IMG/VR virus record: IMGVR_UViG_3300020183_000162
Span: 1-43,093 of that record
Strand: one strand, 5' to 3'
Length of the DNA stretch: 43,093 bases
Source of the DNA: a virus
How positions within the stretch are numbered: position 1 is the stretch's first letter; every line of letters begins with the position of its first letter. A program made the translations under genes and the position numbers. Below are positions 1 through 8,465 of this stretch, one piece after another. Below the pieces are notes generated by a model that had not been told where the DNA came from, ran no database searches, and saw only the letters and a list, made by a program, of their open reading frames with translations.

Positions 1-395
1 CGCAGAAAGCCATTGATAATTACATCATTAACCAAGAGGTGATGAAGATTAAGGGCAACCTTTCGTGGAGTGATTCAGTCAATCAATTCGCAAGAAAGGG
101 GTTTGACTTAGAACTCAACGAACGTTATATCTTTGCATTGTCGGATGGCAAGTTGGTGGTGACAGATAAGAACGGCAACCAAATCAAGAACGATAAGGGA
201 ACCGGTTATTTGACACCCGAAGAGTTGGTTCGCTCGGAGGCTGATAAAGCTCAAATGCTGAAAAAGGCAGGAGATGCAGGAAGGCAAGAGAGAGAGCCTG
301 TTCGGACAACGACTTCTGGCACAAAAGAAGGAACTCGTGAGCGGTACTTGCACCCAAGGGCCGCGAGACATAGAGAAGAGATTAACGCACGATGA
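1..395 (+). CDS. Scaffold-like head assembly protein, C-terminal part (partial at window start)
   Basis: The reading frame is open from base 3 to the TGA at 393-395 and lies directly before the major capsid gene, the usual place of a siphovirus scaffold. The visible part has a charged middle and a basic C-terminus ending in REEINAR. Scaffolds I know in Bacteroidota phages often end in a similar R-x-EE-(L/I)-N pattern. The N-terminal half is at the other end of the window (42668-43093). Overlapping the shared CGCAG at the two ends gives one continuous protein of about 271 residues. The ATG at 39 is internal, not the true start. Scaffold is inferred from position, charge and coiled-coil look, not from a catalytic motif. 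Confidence 0.6.
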   Translation, partial: QKAIDNYIINQEVMKIKGNLSWSDSVNQFARKGFDLELNERYIFALSDGKLVVTDKNGNQIKNDKGTGYLTPEELVRSEADKAQMLKKAGDAGRQEREPVRTTTSGTKEGTRERYLHPRAARHREEINAR

Positions 396-477
396 TGTGT
401 CGGGTGGGGGACAATAAACCCCATAGTGCCTGGCTTGGCAAGAAATAGCCGACAAAACTTTCTTTCATTCTAAAAAA

Positions 478-1536
478 ATGTCATACGCTTTTTCATCCTT
501 CGTATCGTGTCCCGATATTCAAGGTCGTTTGGATGACGGTTACTTCAATGCCGATCCCACGATGTTCCCCGGACACATTAACACTCTTCGGGCGATTACT
601 TCCCCGATGAACGAATCTGGTATTATCCAAAACCAGATTGACACCAAGAACGGCCACTACCGCCAGGTTGAGGTCGTGTACCAGCCTCGTATGAACGATG
701 CCGGAACTTCCGCTTCTGCTGAGTTGAACTGCGCTGCCGGTCCAACTTATGGCGAAACCTCTACCGTTTACAACATTGACCCTGCCACAGGTGCTTCACG
801 CAGGTGGTCGGTCAGTCTTGACGATTTGTCTCCTCGTTGTGAGAATGACGAGAACTATGTTGCAAGGCAGTTGGCGATGAACTTGCAGGCTCTCAAGCGT
901 TTTATGAACGAAGAGGCCGTGAGCTACATCTCTACCAACTTCGGTAAGTTCTCCTACAACGCAGGATCCACCGTAAACGCAGCGCGTACCTTGATGACCA
1001 CCAAGACCAAAAACACCACTTCAGGCGTTTTCTTGGATGACTTCTTGTCCGATGTAACCTATCAGTATCAGCTTGCTGAAGGTTGGGATCGCCCGATTAT
1101 CATTGGTGGTGAACTCTCTCACAAGTATATGACTGCGTTGAAGTCTCATTGCTGTGCCACCGTAAACGTGGACTTGCAAGCGATGATGAACTCAGACGCT
1201 CAGTCTTACTTCTTCTTTGAGCCAAAGGCCGATAGCGTTTTCGGTACAGGCGAGTTCGCAATGATCGCCCCAGGTGGCGTTCAGTTGATCCGCTACAATG
1301 CTTTCCGTGGTGCTTCTGGCATCCGTGTAATTGATGACCAATCCATCAAAAAGGGTACGATTTCCGACCCTGAGACCGGACTTGAGTTTGACTATTACGC
1401 TCAGTTGGATTGCAACACCTGGAAGTTCTTCTTGGGTCTTTCCTACAAGTATGTTGACCTACCTGCCGACTTGTTCTTTAATGACGATGACTTGGCCGGT
1501 GTGAACTACATCTTTAACGGATTGGTGAGCAACTAA
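478..1536 (+). CDS. Major capsid protein
   Basis: This 352-residue protein should form the icosahedral shell. It follows the scaffold and precedes connector genes, has the right length for an HK97-like capsid protein, and is closed off by its own strong terminator at 1563-1588, fitting high expression. The N-terminus (MSYAFSSFVSCPDIQGRLDD) resembles capsid proteins of Bacteroidota siphophages, which often open with a C-P-D-x-Q-G-R-L-D stretch; this is recognition from memory. There is no signal peptide or membrane segment. The start has no Shine-Dalgarno sequence but sits after an A-rich run. HK97 fold is assumed, not visible. Confidence 0.8.
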   Translation: MSYAFSSFVSCPDIQGRLDDGYFNADPTMFPGHINTLRAITSPMNESGIIQNQIDTKNGHYRQVEVVYQPRMNDAGTSASAELNCAAGPTYGETSTVYNIDPATGASRRWSVSLDDLSPRCENDENYVARQLAMNLQALKRFMNEEAVSYISTNFGKFSYNAGSTVNAARTLMTTKTKNTTSGVFLDDFLSDVTYQYQLAEGWDRPIIIGGELSHKYMTALKSHCCATVNVDLQAMMNSDAQSYFFFEPKADSVFGTGEFAMIAPGGVQLIRYNAFRGASGIRVIDDQSIKKGTISDPETGLEFDYYAQLDCNTWKFFLGLSYKYVDLPADLFFNDDDLAGVNYIFNGLVSN

Positions 1537-1562
1537 TCCTTGTTTGGGGTTTAGTGAAGAGA

Positions 1563-1588
1563 GGGGGTGCGAAAGCATCCCCTTTTTT
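1563..1588 (+). terminator. Rho-independent terminator after the capsid gene
   Basis: An 8-bp stem (GGGGGTGC paired with GCATCCCC, one G-T pair) closes a GAAA tetraloop and is followed by six T. It ends the capsid transcript 27 bases past the stop codon. Confidence 0.9.
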
Positions 1589-1662
1589 CTTTTGCGTAAA
1601 GTATTGAATTGTGATACCTATTGCAAAATATCCCTCTTGTATCTTTAGCCATTCATTTTTAG

Positions 1663-1670
1663 TAACTTTG
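1663..1670 (+). promoter_or_regulatory. Bacteroidota-type -7 element (TAACTTTG)
   Basis: TAACTTTG matches the TAnnTTTG -7 consensus and lies 4 bases before the ATG at 1675, after the capsid terminator. A weak -33-like CTTG lies 23 bases upstream. The closeness to the ATG implies a very short leader or leaderless mRNA. Confidence 0.55.
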
Positions 1671-1674
1671 CCCT

Positions 1675-2679
1675 ATGAGTTGTTGGAATAATGTAATCGG
1701 AATCCGTGGCTTATGTGAGCCTGGCTTGGACCCTATAAGCGGCCTCTATATCAATGATTTGACAGGCATTAGCCTTGCCGACCTTGATTCAGGGGTTAAC
1801 GAAGAGGACAAAACTGCTTACACGCTGATTCAGCGTAAGATTGACCAAGCCGCAAATATGCTCAAAGCAGAGTCTTTGGCCTATATGCAGAGCCGTTGGA
1901 ATTACACAACCTCTGCGTTTAATGGCGATTTGGGGTATTATGCGGAGAGCGTTGAGGCTCTACCTGCTTCTGCGGTATGGAGGGGTATAGGGATGAGGTA
2001 TCGGCAGGTGGACTACATCTCCGTGACCATTTCTTCGTTAAGCCTCTTGCTCCCCTCTTCAGGCGTTGTTCCTGTGAGGGTTGTTGATTTGAGGACGGGC
2101 GTGACTTTGGATACTTTTAATGTCACCTCGGTGGCTAATTCGGTGGTGAGGCTTGTGGTGAACAAGACCTATCAATCCAACGGTCAGATGTTGAATTTGG
2201 CGGTGGTTTACAACGCAACTGCGGTGGCCTCGTTTCAGACGAGTTTGTATGCGACTTACGGATGCGGTGGTTGTGGACGTGGATACCGTTGGACGGAGAA
2301 TATGTTGGAGAGGGCTATTGAGATACCTACGAGCGGTCAGTTGATTGAAGGCAACATATCGGGCGGTGGGTTCACAGGCGGTTTGAGTGTGCAGTACCAA
2401 GTCGCTTGCAGCTTTGAATCGCTTATCTGCGCTCACGTTGCCCAACTCGGCTATCCCTTGCTTTACAAGACGGGTATGCTTTTGCTCAAAGAGATGCAGT
2501 TCTCCAAGAGGTTGAACGGCATTATTGTATTCAATAGGGATATGAACGAGGAATTGGGCAATTACTATCAGGCTCAATATGACCAATATATGCAACGCTA
2601 CTTTGAGCAGGCGAACTTGCCAGAGGGCGGTTGTTTTTCTTGCAGACAAAGGGTTAGACAAGCATCCTTCATACCGTGA
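1675..2679 (+). CDS. Putative head-tail connector / virion protein
   Basis: I do not recognise a named domain in this 334-residue protein. It is the first gene after the capsid gene and heads an overlapping run of small connector-type genes, so a role in the head-tail joint is inferred. Visible features are a cysteine cluster in the middle (CGGCG), another at the C-terminus (GGCFSC), and a hydrophobic beta-rich centre. It has its own promoter-like element 4 bases upstream and its stop overlaps the GTG start of the next gene (GTGA), which suggests translational coupling. Confidence 0.5.
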   Translation: MSCWNNVIGIRGLCEPGLDPISGLYINDLTGISLADLDSGVNEEDKTAYTLIQRKIDQAANMLKAESLAYMQSRWNYTTSAFNGDLGYYAESVEALPASAVWRGIGMRYRQVDYISVTISSLSLLLPSSGVVPVRVVDLRTGVTLDTFNVTSVANSVVRLVVNKTYQSNGQMLNLAVVYNATAVASFQTSLYATYGCGGCGRGYRWTENMLERAIEIPTSGQLIEGNISGGGFTGGLSVQYQVACSFESLICAHVAQLGYPLLYKTGMLLLKEMQFSKRLNGIIVFNRDMNEELGNYYQAQYDQYMQRYFEQANLPEGGCFSCRQRVRQASFIP

Positions 2680-3125
2680 CGCTTAATGATTACATAAGCA
2701 AATTGCAAGGACAGAGTTCTTCTCTGAAGGCCAATTTAGTCGCTGCTTTGGACGATGCCGCTCCGATGACGCACGACACCCAAGTATTGCCAAGGATCTT
2801 TGAGAAAGGCTTAAAACCCGATTTAGCAAAGATTGGCGATTACGCAAGCGATAAGTACAAGGAGAAAAGGCGCAAGAAAGGTTTGCAGGTCGCTTACATT
2901 GATATGAAGTTCACGGGGGAATTGAAGAGTGAGTTCAGTCAGCCTAAACGGAAGGTCGGTGGCAAGACCCCGTCCATTTCTTTCAATGTGTTGAGTTCTC
3001 AAAATAAGGAGAAAGCCGTTGAGAATGAGAAGCGTAGAGGCACTATCTTTGGGTTGTCCGTACCAGAAAAGCAGTATTTCGTTGATTTATTGACTCGTAA
3101 ATTCTTTGAAAAGGTATTCCGATGA
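2676..3125 (+). CDS. HK97 gp10-like tail completion protein (putative)
   Basis: This 149-residue basic protein starts with GTG inside the GTGA overlap with the previous stop; no ATG fits the frame at that place. Its size, charge (KEKRRKKG region) and place between connector and tail-terminator candidates match gp10-like neck or tail completion proteins, which sit at the tail top. The C-terminal part (EKQYFVDLLTRKFFEKVFR) looks helical. It overlaps the next gene by ATGA. The family call is positional. Confidence 0.45.
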   Translation: MTLNDYISKLQGQSSSLKANLVAALDDAAPMTHDTQVLPRIFEKGLKPDLAKIGDYASDKYKEKRRKKGLQVAYIDMKFTGELKSEFSQPKRKVGGKTPSISFNVLSSQNKEKAVENEKRRGTIFGLSVPEKQYFVDLLTRKFFEKVFR

Positions 3126-3736
3126 TAGTCACTCAGGTTATTGACGAGATATTCGCTCGGCTGAACGCCTATAAACTTGTTCGGCATACAGGCTTTGCCG
3201 AGTTATTGCCCGATAAAGACGCAAAGATTATCCCTGCGATTTATTGCTCCAATGGAGATTACAGGCACGTTGTGGACGAGTACGATTGGAGCGAAGGAGT
3301 TGCCTACATTCGGTACAACGGCAGGGAGAGGTCAGAGGTTACGGAGGAGAAAAACTTTATCGGATGCCAAGACCTGCTTAGAACCATTTATCCGCTTCGT
3401 CTTGTGATTATCGGCAAGAGGAAGGCCAAGAGACCCTACGAGGTCGCATCGCTCGTCCAGAGCAAGATTACGGGCCTCTACGAGGCTTTAGCGCAGAGCG
3501 TTGGTGCGGTGAGTGTGGATGTGTTGGGCGTGAGTGCAGGATATTCCATTAAAGATAACCTGGAGAGCGAGTTTGAGGGGGCGAAGATTATTTGGGATAC
3601 GAATTTGTATATCATTACTTTGGATATGGAGGTGGAGGTTATCGGGGATGCTTCTTGTTTGAACACGACCGAGCCTTGCGTTCCTATTCTTGTTGGTGGT
3701 ATTTTTGATTTTACCTTTGACCAAACCTATAATTAA
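3122..3736 (+). CDS. Putative tail terminator / head-tail joining protein
   Basis: The 204-residue product starts within the ATGA overlap with the gp10-like gene. Position after the completion protein, and a mixed alpha-beta sequence with a C-terminal region rich in beta strands (LYIITLDMEVEVIG), fit a tail terminator of siphophages, which caps the tail tube. No diagnostic motif is visible, so the call is from gene order. Confidence 0.4.
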   Translation: MIVTQVIDEIFARLNAYKLVRHTGFAELLPDKDAKIIPAIYCSNGDYRHVVDEYDWSEGVAYIRYNGRERSEVTEEKNFIGCQDLLRTIYPLRLVIIGKRKAKRPYEVASLVQSKITGLYEALAQSVGAVSVDVLGVSAGYSIKDNLESEFEGAKIIWDTNLYIITLDMEVEVIGDASCLNTTEPCVPILVGGIFDFTFDQTYN

Positions 3737-3755
3737 ACCTATAAATAAAACTATT

Positions 3756-4310
3756 ATGGCTATTGAAACAAGAGCAAATTTAGATTCGGCTTCGCTTGTG
3801 GTGAAGAACGAAACAGGCATTGCACAGAACACGGCAAACAGGGTTGGTACTTTGTTTGAGAACTTGGCTGATTCTACTGCGTTGTTAAAGGAGAGGGGAT
3901 GCGTGAGTTTGTCCAAGAGTTCGGCTTATTCTTTTACTGTTGCTGCCAATGACACCCCTGAGAAATTGACCTACTCAATGAGTGGGGTTGTTTCTACGGC
4001 CTACAATGTTGCCGGGGAACCAAGTCCAAGAGTTGATTGGACAGGAGCGGGTTCGCTTCCCTATCGTGTAAGCGCGTTGCTAAATTTTAGTGGCGCAAAC
4101 AATACTGAGTATTATTTCTATATCGCAAGAAACGGTGTTGTTAATGATACCACGAAGGTGTCGGTTCACCTGTATTCTTCCGATCCCCATTCGGCTTACC
4201 TTGAGTTGTATGCGGAGGGAGCAGGGCAGTATGAGATTTGGATTGAGCAGAAGGATAGCATTGACCAAATTGATTTCATTAACGGACAACTTAGTTTAAT
4301 GAGCGTGTAA
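3756..4310 (+). CDS. Structural protein of unknown role (fibre-associated?)
   Basis: I chose the ATG at 3756, because it begins a plausible N-terminus (MAIETRANLDSAS) after a run of stop codons and AT-rich bases; an upstream TTG in the same frame lies inside the previous gene. The 184-residue protein opens with a segment (LVVKNETGIAQNTANRVGTLFENLADS) resembling the short attachment helix seen at the start of many phage fibre-type proteins. The rest looks beta-rich. Its stop overlaps the next ATG (TAATG). It probably works with the large fibre gene that follows. Confidence 0.4.
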   Translation: MAIETRANLDSASLVVKNETGIAQNTANRVGTLFENLADSTALLKERGCVSLSKSSAYSFTVAANDTPEKLTYSMSGVVSTAYNVAGEPSPRVDWTGAGSLPYRVSALLNFSGANNTEYYFYIARNGVVNDTTKVSVHLYSSDPHSAYLELYAEGAGQYEIWIEQKDSIDQIDFINGQLSLMSV

Positions 4311-5962
4311 TGGCACTTCAAAGACTGACTTCCTTCACCTTTGGCACGGGGTTTCTTACGCTTGTTTACGGCAGTACGCAAACCTTTAATGTGTCGTATG
4401 CTCATCTGATTGGCTTTGAATCCGACCCTCGCTCTGGTGACTTGACGATATGGATTTACACGGCAGGTGAGGTGAGTGAAACCTTGTCGGTTAGGAATAG
4501 CGATTTGGTTGCGATAGGCAGTAGCGCTTCTGCGTTTGTGGCGTTGATGAATCAAAACATTCAGCCATATTCGTATTGGGAGGAATTTTTGGCCTCTACA
4601 ACCGCAAATGGAGCATTGCCAACCGAACCTTCTGCGCTTAGAGGACAATGCTTGTATGCTCATTTTCAGCCTCTTTACAATTCGGGTTCACCGAGTTTAA
4701 TAAACGTCCCTGCGAGGTTTAAGGCAGGCACCTTATACTCCCAAATCCCCGAAAGCGGTGCGGGGGATTTCACCGTAACTCGCACCACGACCGTTGCGAA
4801 TCGCTCTACGAGGATTAACAAGAATGGGCTGATTGAACTTGTGAACGACAATGTGCCTCGCCTTGACTATCCGTTGGGGGGAGCGGTGAATGGTTGCCCT
4901 GCGTTGCTTGTTGAGCCGAGTGCGGCAAACGGAATCTTAAACTCTAATAACACCACAACAGGTTGGACGCATGGGATAAACCTTTCAAGCGGTGCGATTG
5001 ATGTCATTGGCGTTTCGGGGATTAACATTAGCGTATTAGCTATAGGTTTTATTACACAAACTGCGAGCAGGTATATAAGTTCAAATAATAATGTTAGCCT
5101 TGCAAGTGGAAGCACTTACACTTTTAGTTTTTTAATGAAAAAAACAGGAGCGCACACGATTGGAGGGTATCGTTTTGGAATGTCATCGGGAGCTATTGGT
5201 TCAGGATTTGATGTGAGTGGCTCGTTTGCAAGTGGGTCAAATACAAGCACCGCACCAATTACAAACCGAATCCGCAGGATTGAGCAATACGGAACGGATG
5301 TTTATAGATGCTCGGAAACTTTTACAATGACAGCACCCGCAATAGCACAGAATGTGGCATTTGCTCCATTAAGTGGAGTTACGCTTACAAGTACTGCCGT
5401 TGGTGGTTCAATGGGCTTTGCTGCTCCGCAGTTAGAACTTGGTTCGGTTCCCACAAGCTTCATCCCCACCACCACCGCAGCAGTCACGCGGAGTGCGGAT
5501 GTGATTTCAAAAACGAGTGCGAGTGCATTGATTGGTCAAAGTGAGGGGACGATTTATGCGGAGTTTGTAAACACACTTATCGCATCATATAGCGAGGCGT
5601 ATTTGTACAGGATTTTTGCTGATGCGAACAATGAAATTTGGGCAAGAAAAGAAGCAGGAGGAAATACTTATTCGTTTAGATGGAGAGCAAATAGTCAAAA
5701 CACTACCTTTCTAAATGTTGTTGTTCCGAATGGAGCGAACAAAATTGCTTTTGGATACAAGTCAGGCGATACCGCATTGTTTCTTAATGGTTCGCAAGTA
5801 GGTACTACAAGTACGGATGTTCGTGCCTTTGCTAACAATCCAACCACAATCGCAATAGGTTCAACAAGTTCAGGTCAATTCTTCAACGACCGCATCCGTG
5901 CCGCCTCCCTCTACACCACAAGGCTTACTGACGCTCAACTCCAAGCCCTCACCGCACCATAA
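4310..5962 (+). CDS. Large fibre / receptor-binding protein with C-terminal LamG-like domain
   Basis: This 550-residue protein is very rich in Gly, Ser, Thr and Asn, typical of exposed fibres. Residues 1-85 form a small module that is repeated as a separate gene at 5993. The middle (about 130-390) looks like repeated beta-sandwich. The C-terminus (about 400-550; runs such as GTIYAEF, ANKIAFGYKSGD, RIRAASLYTTRLTDAQLQALTA) has the pattern of concanavalin/LamG domains that bind sugars, often ending in T-x-x-D-A-Q-L-x-A-L. It probably recognises host surface glycans. There is no chaperone or protease motif. It could be a head rather than tail fibre, since it follows neck genes. Confidence 0.65.
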   Translation: MALQRLTSFTFGTGFLTLVYGSTQTFNVSYAHLIGFESDPRSGDLTIWIYTAGEVSETLSVRNSDLVAIGSSASAFVALMNQNIQPYSYWEEFLASTTANGALPTEPSALRGQCLYAHFQPLYNSGSPSLINVPARFKAGTLYSQIPESGAGDFTVTRTTTVANRSTRINKNGLIELVNDNVPRLDYPLGGAVNGCPALLVEPSAANGILNSNNTTTGWTHGINLSSGAIDVIGVSGINISVLAIGFITQTASRYISSNNNVSLASGSTYTFSFLMKKTGAHTIGGYRFGMSSGAIGSGFDVSGSFASGSNTSTAPITNRIRRIEQYGTDVYRCSETFTMTAPAIAQNVAFAPLSGVTLTSTAVGGSMGFAAPQLELGSVPTSFIPTTTAAVTRSADVISKTSASALIGQSEGTIYAEFVNTLIASYSEAYLYRIFADANNEIWARKEAGGNTYSFRWRANSQNTTFLNVVVPNGANKIAFGYKSGDTALFLNGSQVGTTSTDVRAFANNPTTIAIGSTSSGQFFNDRIRAASLYTTRLTDAQLQALTAP

Positions 5963-5977
5963 TTCATCCTTCCTTAC

Positions 5978-5985
5978 TAAATTTG
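5978..5985 (+). promoter_or_regulatory. -7-like element (TAAATTTG) before 5993 gene
   Basis: TAAATTTG lies 7 bases before the ATG at 5993, the same tight arrangement seen before 1675, 22358 and 25394. No clear -33 TTTG is visible, so this is a moderate call. Confidence 0.4.
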
Positions 5986-5992
5986 TCGCACT

Positions 5993-6247
5993 ATGGCACT
6001 CGCAACACTCACAGCACTAAACTTCCTGGCAACCCAACTGCAACTCACCTACTCCGATGGCAGGGTGTATTACCTCAATTACAGGGATATTAACGCCACC
6101 GAATTGGATGGCACATCGGGCATTACAAAGGTTCGTATCTACCTCTCAGGAGGCTTGGACGAGTCTATGTTCGTTTCGGGGCCAGACCTCGTAGCCATCG
6201 GCACAAACGCGGCCACATTCCTATCAACCCTCAACTCCTACCTCTAA
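5993..6247 (+). CDS. Stand-alone copy of the fibre N-terminal module
   Basis: The 84-residue protein matches residues 1-85 of the fibre at 4310 in layout and wording: MAL-x-x-LT at the start, a Tyr-rich strand, a short acidic turn, and DLVAIG followed by an A-x-F helix at the end. It thus looks like a gene duplicate of the fibre attachment or assembly module. It may act as an adaptor, chaperone or competing subunit. It ends by overlapping the holin gene (TAATG). Function unknown. Confidence 0.55.
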   Translation: MALATLTALNFLATQLQLTYSDGRVYYLNYRDINATELDGTSGITKVRIYLSGGLDESMFVSGPDLVAIGTNAATFLSTLNSYL

Positions 6248-6546
6248 TGTCTATCAAGCAGATGATGATGGAACTCGGCATTAATGTCGGGATGTCAATC
6301 GGTGGATTCTTCGGAAGCCTCCTCCTCGTTGGAAAACAAACAGGTGCGTCTATCCGTACCCAACTCTTCTCCATCCTCGCAGGAACATTGTCTGCTAATT
6401 ACGTTACTCCGTTGGCCGTAAATTTCCTTGGCGTAGAACTTGAATCGGCCAAGTTTGCGATGGCTTTCATCGTTGGATTTAGCGGTCTAAGGCTCGTGGA
6501 AACGATAAGCGACCGCCTCCATAAGAAGGTGGACGATGAATCTTGA
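6247..6546 (+). CDS. Putative holin
   Basis: This 99-residue protein has three hydrophobic segments (about residues 12-29, 38-60 and 68-85) and a charged C-terminal tail (DRLHKKVDDES), and lies directly before, and overlaps, the endolysin gene. That is the normal holin-endolysin order; holins make holes in the inner membrane so that the lysin reaches the wall. Holins share little sequence, so the call rests on size, membrane segments and position. Confidence 0.7.
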   Translation: MSIKQMMMELGINVGMSIGGFFGSLLLVGKQTGASIRTQLFSILAGTLSANYVTPLAVNFLGVELESAKFAMAFIVGFSGLRLVETISDRLHKKVDDES

Positions 6547-7138
6547 AGCGTTATTCCCTGCCATTCCAAGGCACGTCCTTGATGACCTCCCTGACACGAT
6601 AGGGAAGTTCAGCATTAACACCCCCCTTCGCCTCGCTCATTTCCTCGCTCAATGCGCCCACGAATCGGGCGATTTTGTGTTTACAAGGGAAAACCTTAAT
6701 TACTCTGCGACAAGGCTTGAGCAAATCTTTCCAAAGCATTTCAACAAGCACAACTCCAAGCTCTACGCAAGAAACCAAGAAGCCATTGCCAACAAGGTCT
6801 ATGGCAATCGGATGGGTAATACCGAGGTTACGGATGGATGGAAGTTTAGGGGCAGGGGATATATTCAACTGACCGGCAAATCAAATTACGCAGAACTTGA
6901 CAAGCACGTTGAGGAGGACTTGATTGAAAACCCAGAACTCGTTGCCTCTCAATACGCCCTGCTGAGTGCAGGATTTTATTGGAATAGCAGAAAGATTAAC
7001 GCAGTCGCAGACAAGGGTGCAGACAAGGAAACTGTAAGGCTTGTAACGCTGAAAATCAACGGAGGAACGCACGGCTTGGAGGACAGGGAAAAGCGATTCT
7101 TCCAAATCCATAAACTCTTAAACGCTCCTATCGTATGA
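6536..7138 (+). CDS. Endolysin, chitinase-like glycoside hydrolase family 19
   Basis: The 200-residue protein carries the GH19 lysozyme-type signature: AHFLAQCAHESGDF with a predicted catalytic Glu at 43, a second acidic residue at 52, and the GRGYIQLTG motif in the middle. It should cut the glycan strand of peptidoglycan in the periplasm. There is no signal peptide, so export through the overlapping upstream holin is expected. Length matches single-domain phage GH19 lysins; no wall-binding domain is present. The start overlaps the holin end by 11 bases and the stop overlaps the next gene. Confidence 0.92.
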   Translation: MNLEALFPAIPRHVLDDLPDTIGKFSINTPLRLAHFLAQCAHESGDFVFTRENLNYSATRLEQIFPKHFNKHNSKLYARNQEAIANKVYGNRMGNTEVTDGWKFRGRGYIQLTGKSNYAELDKHVEEDLIENPELVASQYALLSAGFYWNSRKINAVADKGADKETVRLVTLKINGGTHGLEDREKRFFQIHKLLNAPIV

Positions 7139-7482
7139 AAAAAGACGCTTGCTACAAGAAGGTGAAGGCATCCTACAAGGTGTTTCCCTCTGCCAGGGCA
7201 TCTCAAGCCATTGCCAAATGCCGTAAGGAATCAGGGCAAGTTACCAAAAGCGAGAAAGGTGCATCGCTCAAACGGTGGGAGAAAGAGGAGTGGGAAGATC
7301 AACGCACAGGGAAGCCTTGCGGAGCAGGAGGCAAGAACGAATACTGCCGACCCACCAAGCGTGTTTCATCCAAAACCCCGAAGACTGCATCCGAGATGAG
7401 CAAGAGCGAAAAGAGCAAGAAAATTGCTGAAAAGAAGAAGGTTGGAATGGGAAATAGGGTGAAGCCGGTAAAGAGAAAATAA
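7135..7482 (+). CDS. Small basic protein, DUF5872-like
   Basis: The 115-residue protein is very rich in Lys. The segment SLKRWEKEEWEDQRTGKPCG followed by a further Cys (NEYCRPTKR) fits the small DUF5872-type domain (from memory; K-x-W-x-D-x-x-x-x-KPCG). The N-terminus (YKKVKASYKVFPSARASQAIAKCRK) is a motif I have seen in many phage proteins of unknown role. The basic C-terminus suggests nucleic-acid binding. It overlaps the lysin stop (ATGA) and so is cotranscribed with the lysis genes. Confidence 0.6.
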   Translation: MKKDACYKKVKASYKVFPSARASQAIAKCRKESGQVTKSEKGASLKRWEKEEWEDQRTGKPCGAGGKNEYCRPTKRVSSKTPKTASEMSKSEKSKKIAEKKKVGMGNRVKPVKRK

Positions 7483-7493
7483 CGCAGATAAAC

Positions 7494-7501
7494 TATCTTT
7501 G
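7494..7501 (+). promoter_or_regulatory. -7 element (TATCTTTG) before the 7522 gene
   Basis: An exact TATCTTTG stands 20 bases before the ATG at 7522, in the gap after the 7135 gene. The -33 element is not clear. Confidence 0.45.
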
Positions 7502-7521
7502 AACTATTAAAACCCATCATT

Positions 7522-7683
7522 ATGCCACTCACTAAAGCCAAAGGTTATGGAAAAAAAGCAATGTCCACAGCCGTCTCCAAAAACGTCTCCGAACTCACCA
7601 AGGCGAACAAAGCCAAGCCAAAAGGCAAAAAGCGGTCCAAAAAGCAAATTGCCGCTATTTCCTATTCTGCTGCAAAGTCATAA
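7522..7683 (+). CDS. Small Lys-rich protein (53 aa, DUF6496-like)
   Basis: ATG at 7522 to TAA at 7681 encodes 53 residues: a basic, Ser/Ala-rich protein with the pattern K-K-A-M-S-T-A-V-S-x-N-V-S-E-L followed by a KK-Q-I-A-A-I-S helix and a terminal AAKS. This resembles the very small DUF6496-type phage and plasmid proteins, which have an N-terminal V-x-x-N-I-x-E-L and a C-terminal K-Q-A-V-A-I-A-L. The function is unknown. A promoter-like TATCTTTG lies just upstream. Confidence 0.65.
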   Translation: MPLTKAKGYGKKAMSTAVSKNVSELTKANKAKPKGKKRSKKQIAAISYSAAKS

Positions 7684-7695
7684 CCATTCCTGCTA

Positions 7696-7929
7696 ATGTC
7701 ACCGAAAATCAATCTTTCTATTGAAATTTCCCAAAGCCTACACAAGGCCTTGGAGGAAATGAGCAAAGAATCGGGAAAGACGATTGATACCCTTATTGAA
7801 GAGGCTATTACTGACCTTGCAGATTTGTTTGAGGAATACACCGACATTGACCTTGAAGCCTACCTCACCGAGGAAATCAAAGAGGGCGATGAAGTAACAA
7901 GGGTGTTCCCCGAAGATGATGGTTGCTGA
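7696..7929 (+). CDS. Small acidic protein, ribbon-helix-helix-like
   Basis: The 77-residue protein begins with a beta-strand (KINLSIEIS) followed by two predicted helices (SLHKALEEMSKESGKTIDTL, then IEEAITDLADLFEE). That is the layout of CopG/Arc-type ribbon-helix-helix DNA-binding proteins, although the C-terminal half is strongly acidic. It could be a late regulator. It overlaps the start of the spanin-like gene by 14 bases. Confidence 0.45.
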   Translation: MSPKINLSIEISQSLHKALEEMSKESGKTIDTLIEEAITDLADLFEEYTDIDLEAYLTEEIKEGDEVTRVFPEDDGC

Positions 7930-8449
7930 TAAAGGTGGATACACCCCCTACGGAGGCATCTCTCTTATCGTAATTCCTGTCGTGATAGGTCTTGCCTATC
8001 TCATTTACCTCATAAAAGACAAGCCCGCCCAGGTCATTGAGTCAAGGGACAGAACCATTGATTCTTTGGCCTACGAGATAAGCTATTTAGAGCCTCTGAG
8101 AGATACGATAGTTCAAGAGGTGATACGCACTCAGGTCAAATGGAGAGAAAGGCTTGTAGAGGCTTACGCAAAGCCTGACACGATTCTTGTTCCTTCCTAC
8201 ATTCCTGTTCGGTTGGATTCGTGTTTGGAGGTAGGGATGATGCTGAATACCCAAATAGCCATAACGGATTCGTTATTGCTCGTGTACCGAGTGAAAGACA
8301 CGGCTATGGTTAGGGCCATTGCCACCAGGGATTCGCTTGTATTGGTCTCGCAGGGGGAGAAAGTGAGAGCAGAGCGTTTAGAGCGCGTCTATAAATTCGC
8401 AACCGTTGCAGGAATTGCATTGCTTGGTGGATTAATTATTGGTAAATAA
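7916..8449 (+). CDS. Spanin-like membrane protein
   Basis: This 177-residue protein has a membrane helix near the N-terminus (about 15-33), a long helical, probably periplasmic middle rich in charged residues, and a second hydrophobic stretch at the C-terminus (about 158-174). It closes the holin/endolysin transcription unit, where i-spanin/Rz-like genes lie. Spanins join or fuse inner and outer membranes at the end of lysis. No lipobox partner gene is visible nearby, so a unimolecular mode, or another membrane role, is possible. Two start codons (7916, 7919) are adjacent. Confidence 0.5.
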   Translation: MMVADKGGYTPYGGISLIVIPVVIGLAYLIYLIKDKPAQVIESRDRTIDSLAYEISYLEPLRDTIVQEVIRTQVKWRERLVEAYAKPDTILVPSYIPVRLDSCLEVGMMLNTQIAITDSLLLVYRVKDTAMVRAIATRDSLVLVSQGEKVRAERLERVYKFATVAGIALLGGLIIGK

Positions 8450-8453
8450 ACCC

Positions 8454-8461
8454 TATCTTTG
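8454..8461 (+). promoter_or_regulatory. -7 element (TATCTTTG) followed by no gene
   Basis: An exact TATCTTTG starts 5 bases after the spanin-like stop. The transcript would run only about 75 bases to the terminator at 8501-8536, with no open frame of useful length. Confidence 0.4.
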
Positions 8462-8465
8462 ATGT

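Noticed and set aside
2059-2661. 200-codon minus-strand frame in the connector gene
   Set aside because: Antisense shadow with His/Arg-rich sequence; the plus frame has coupling and promoter.
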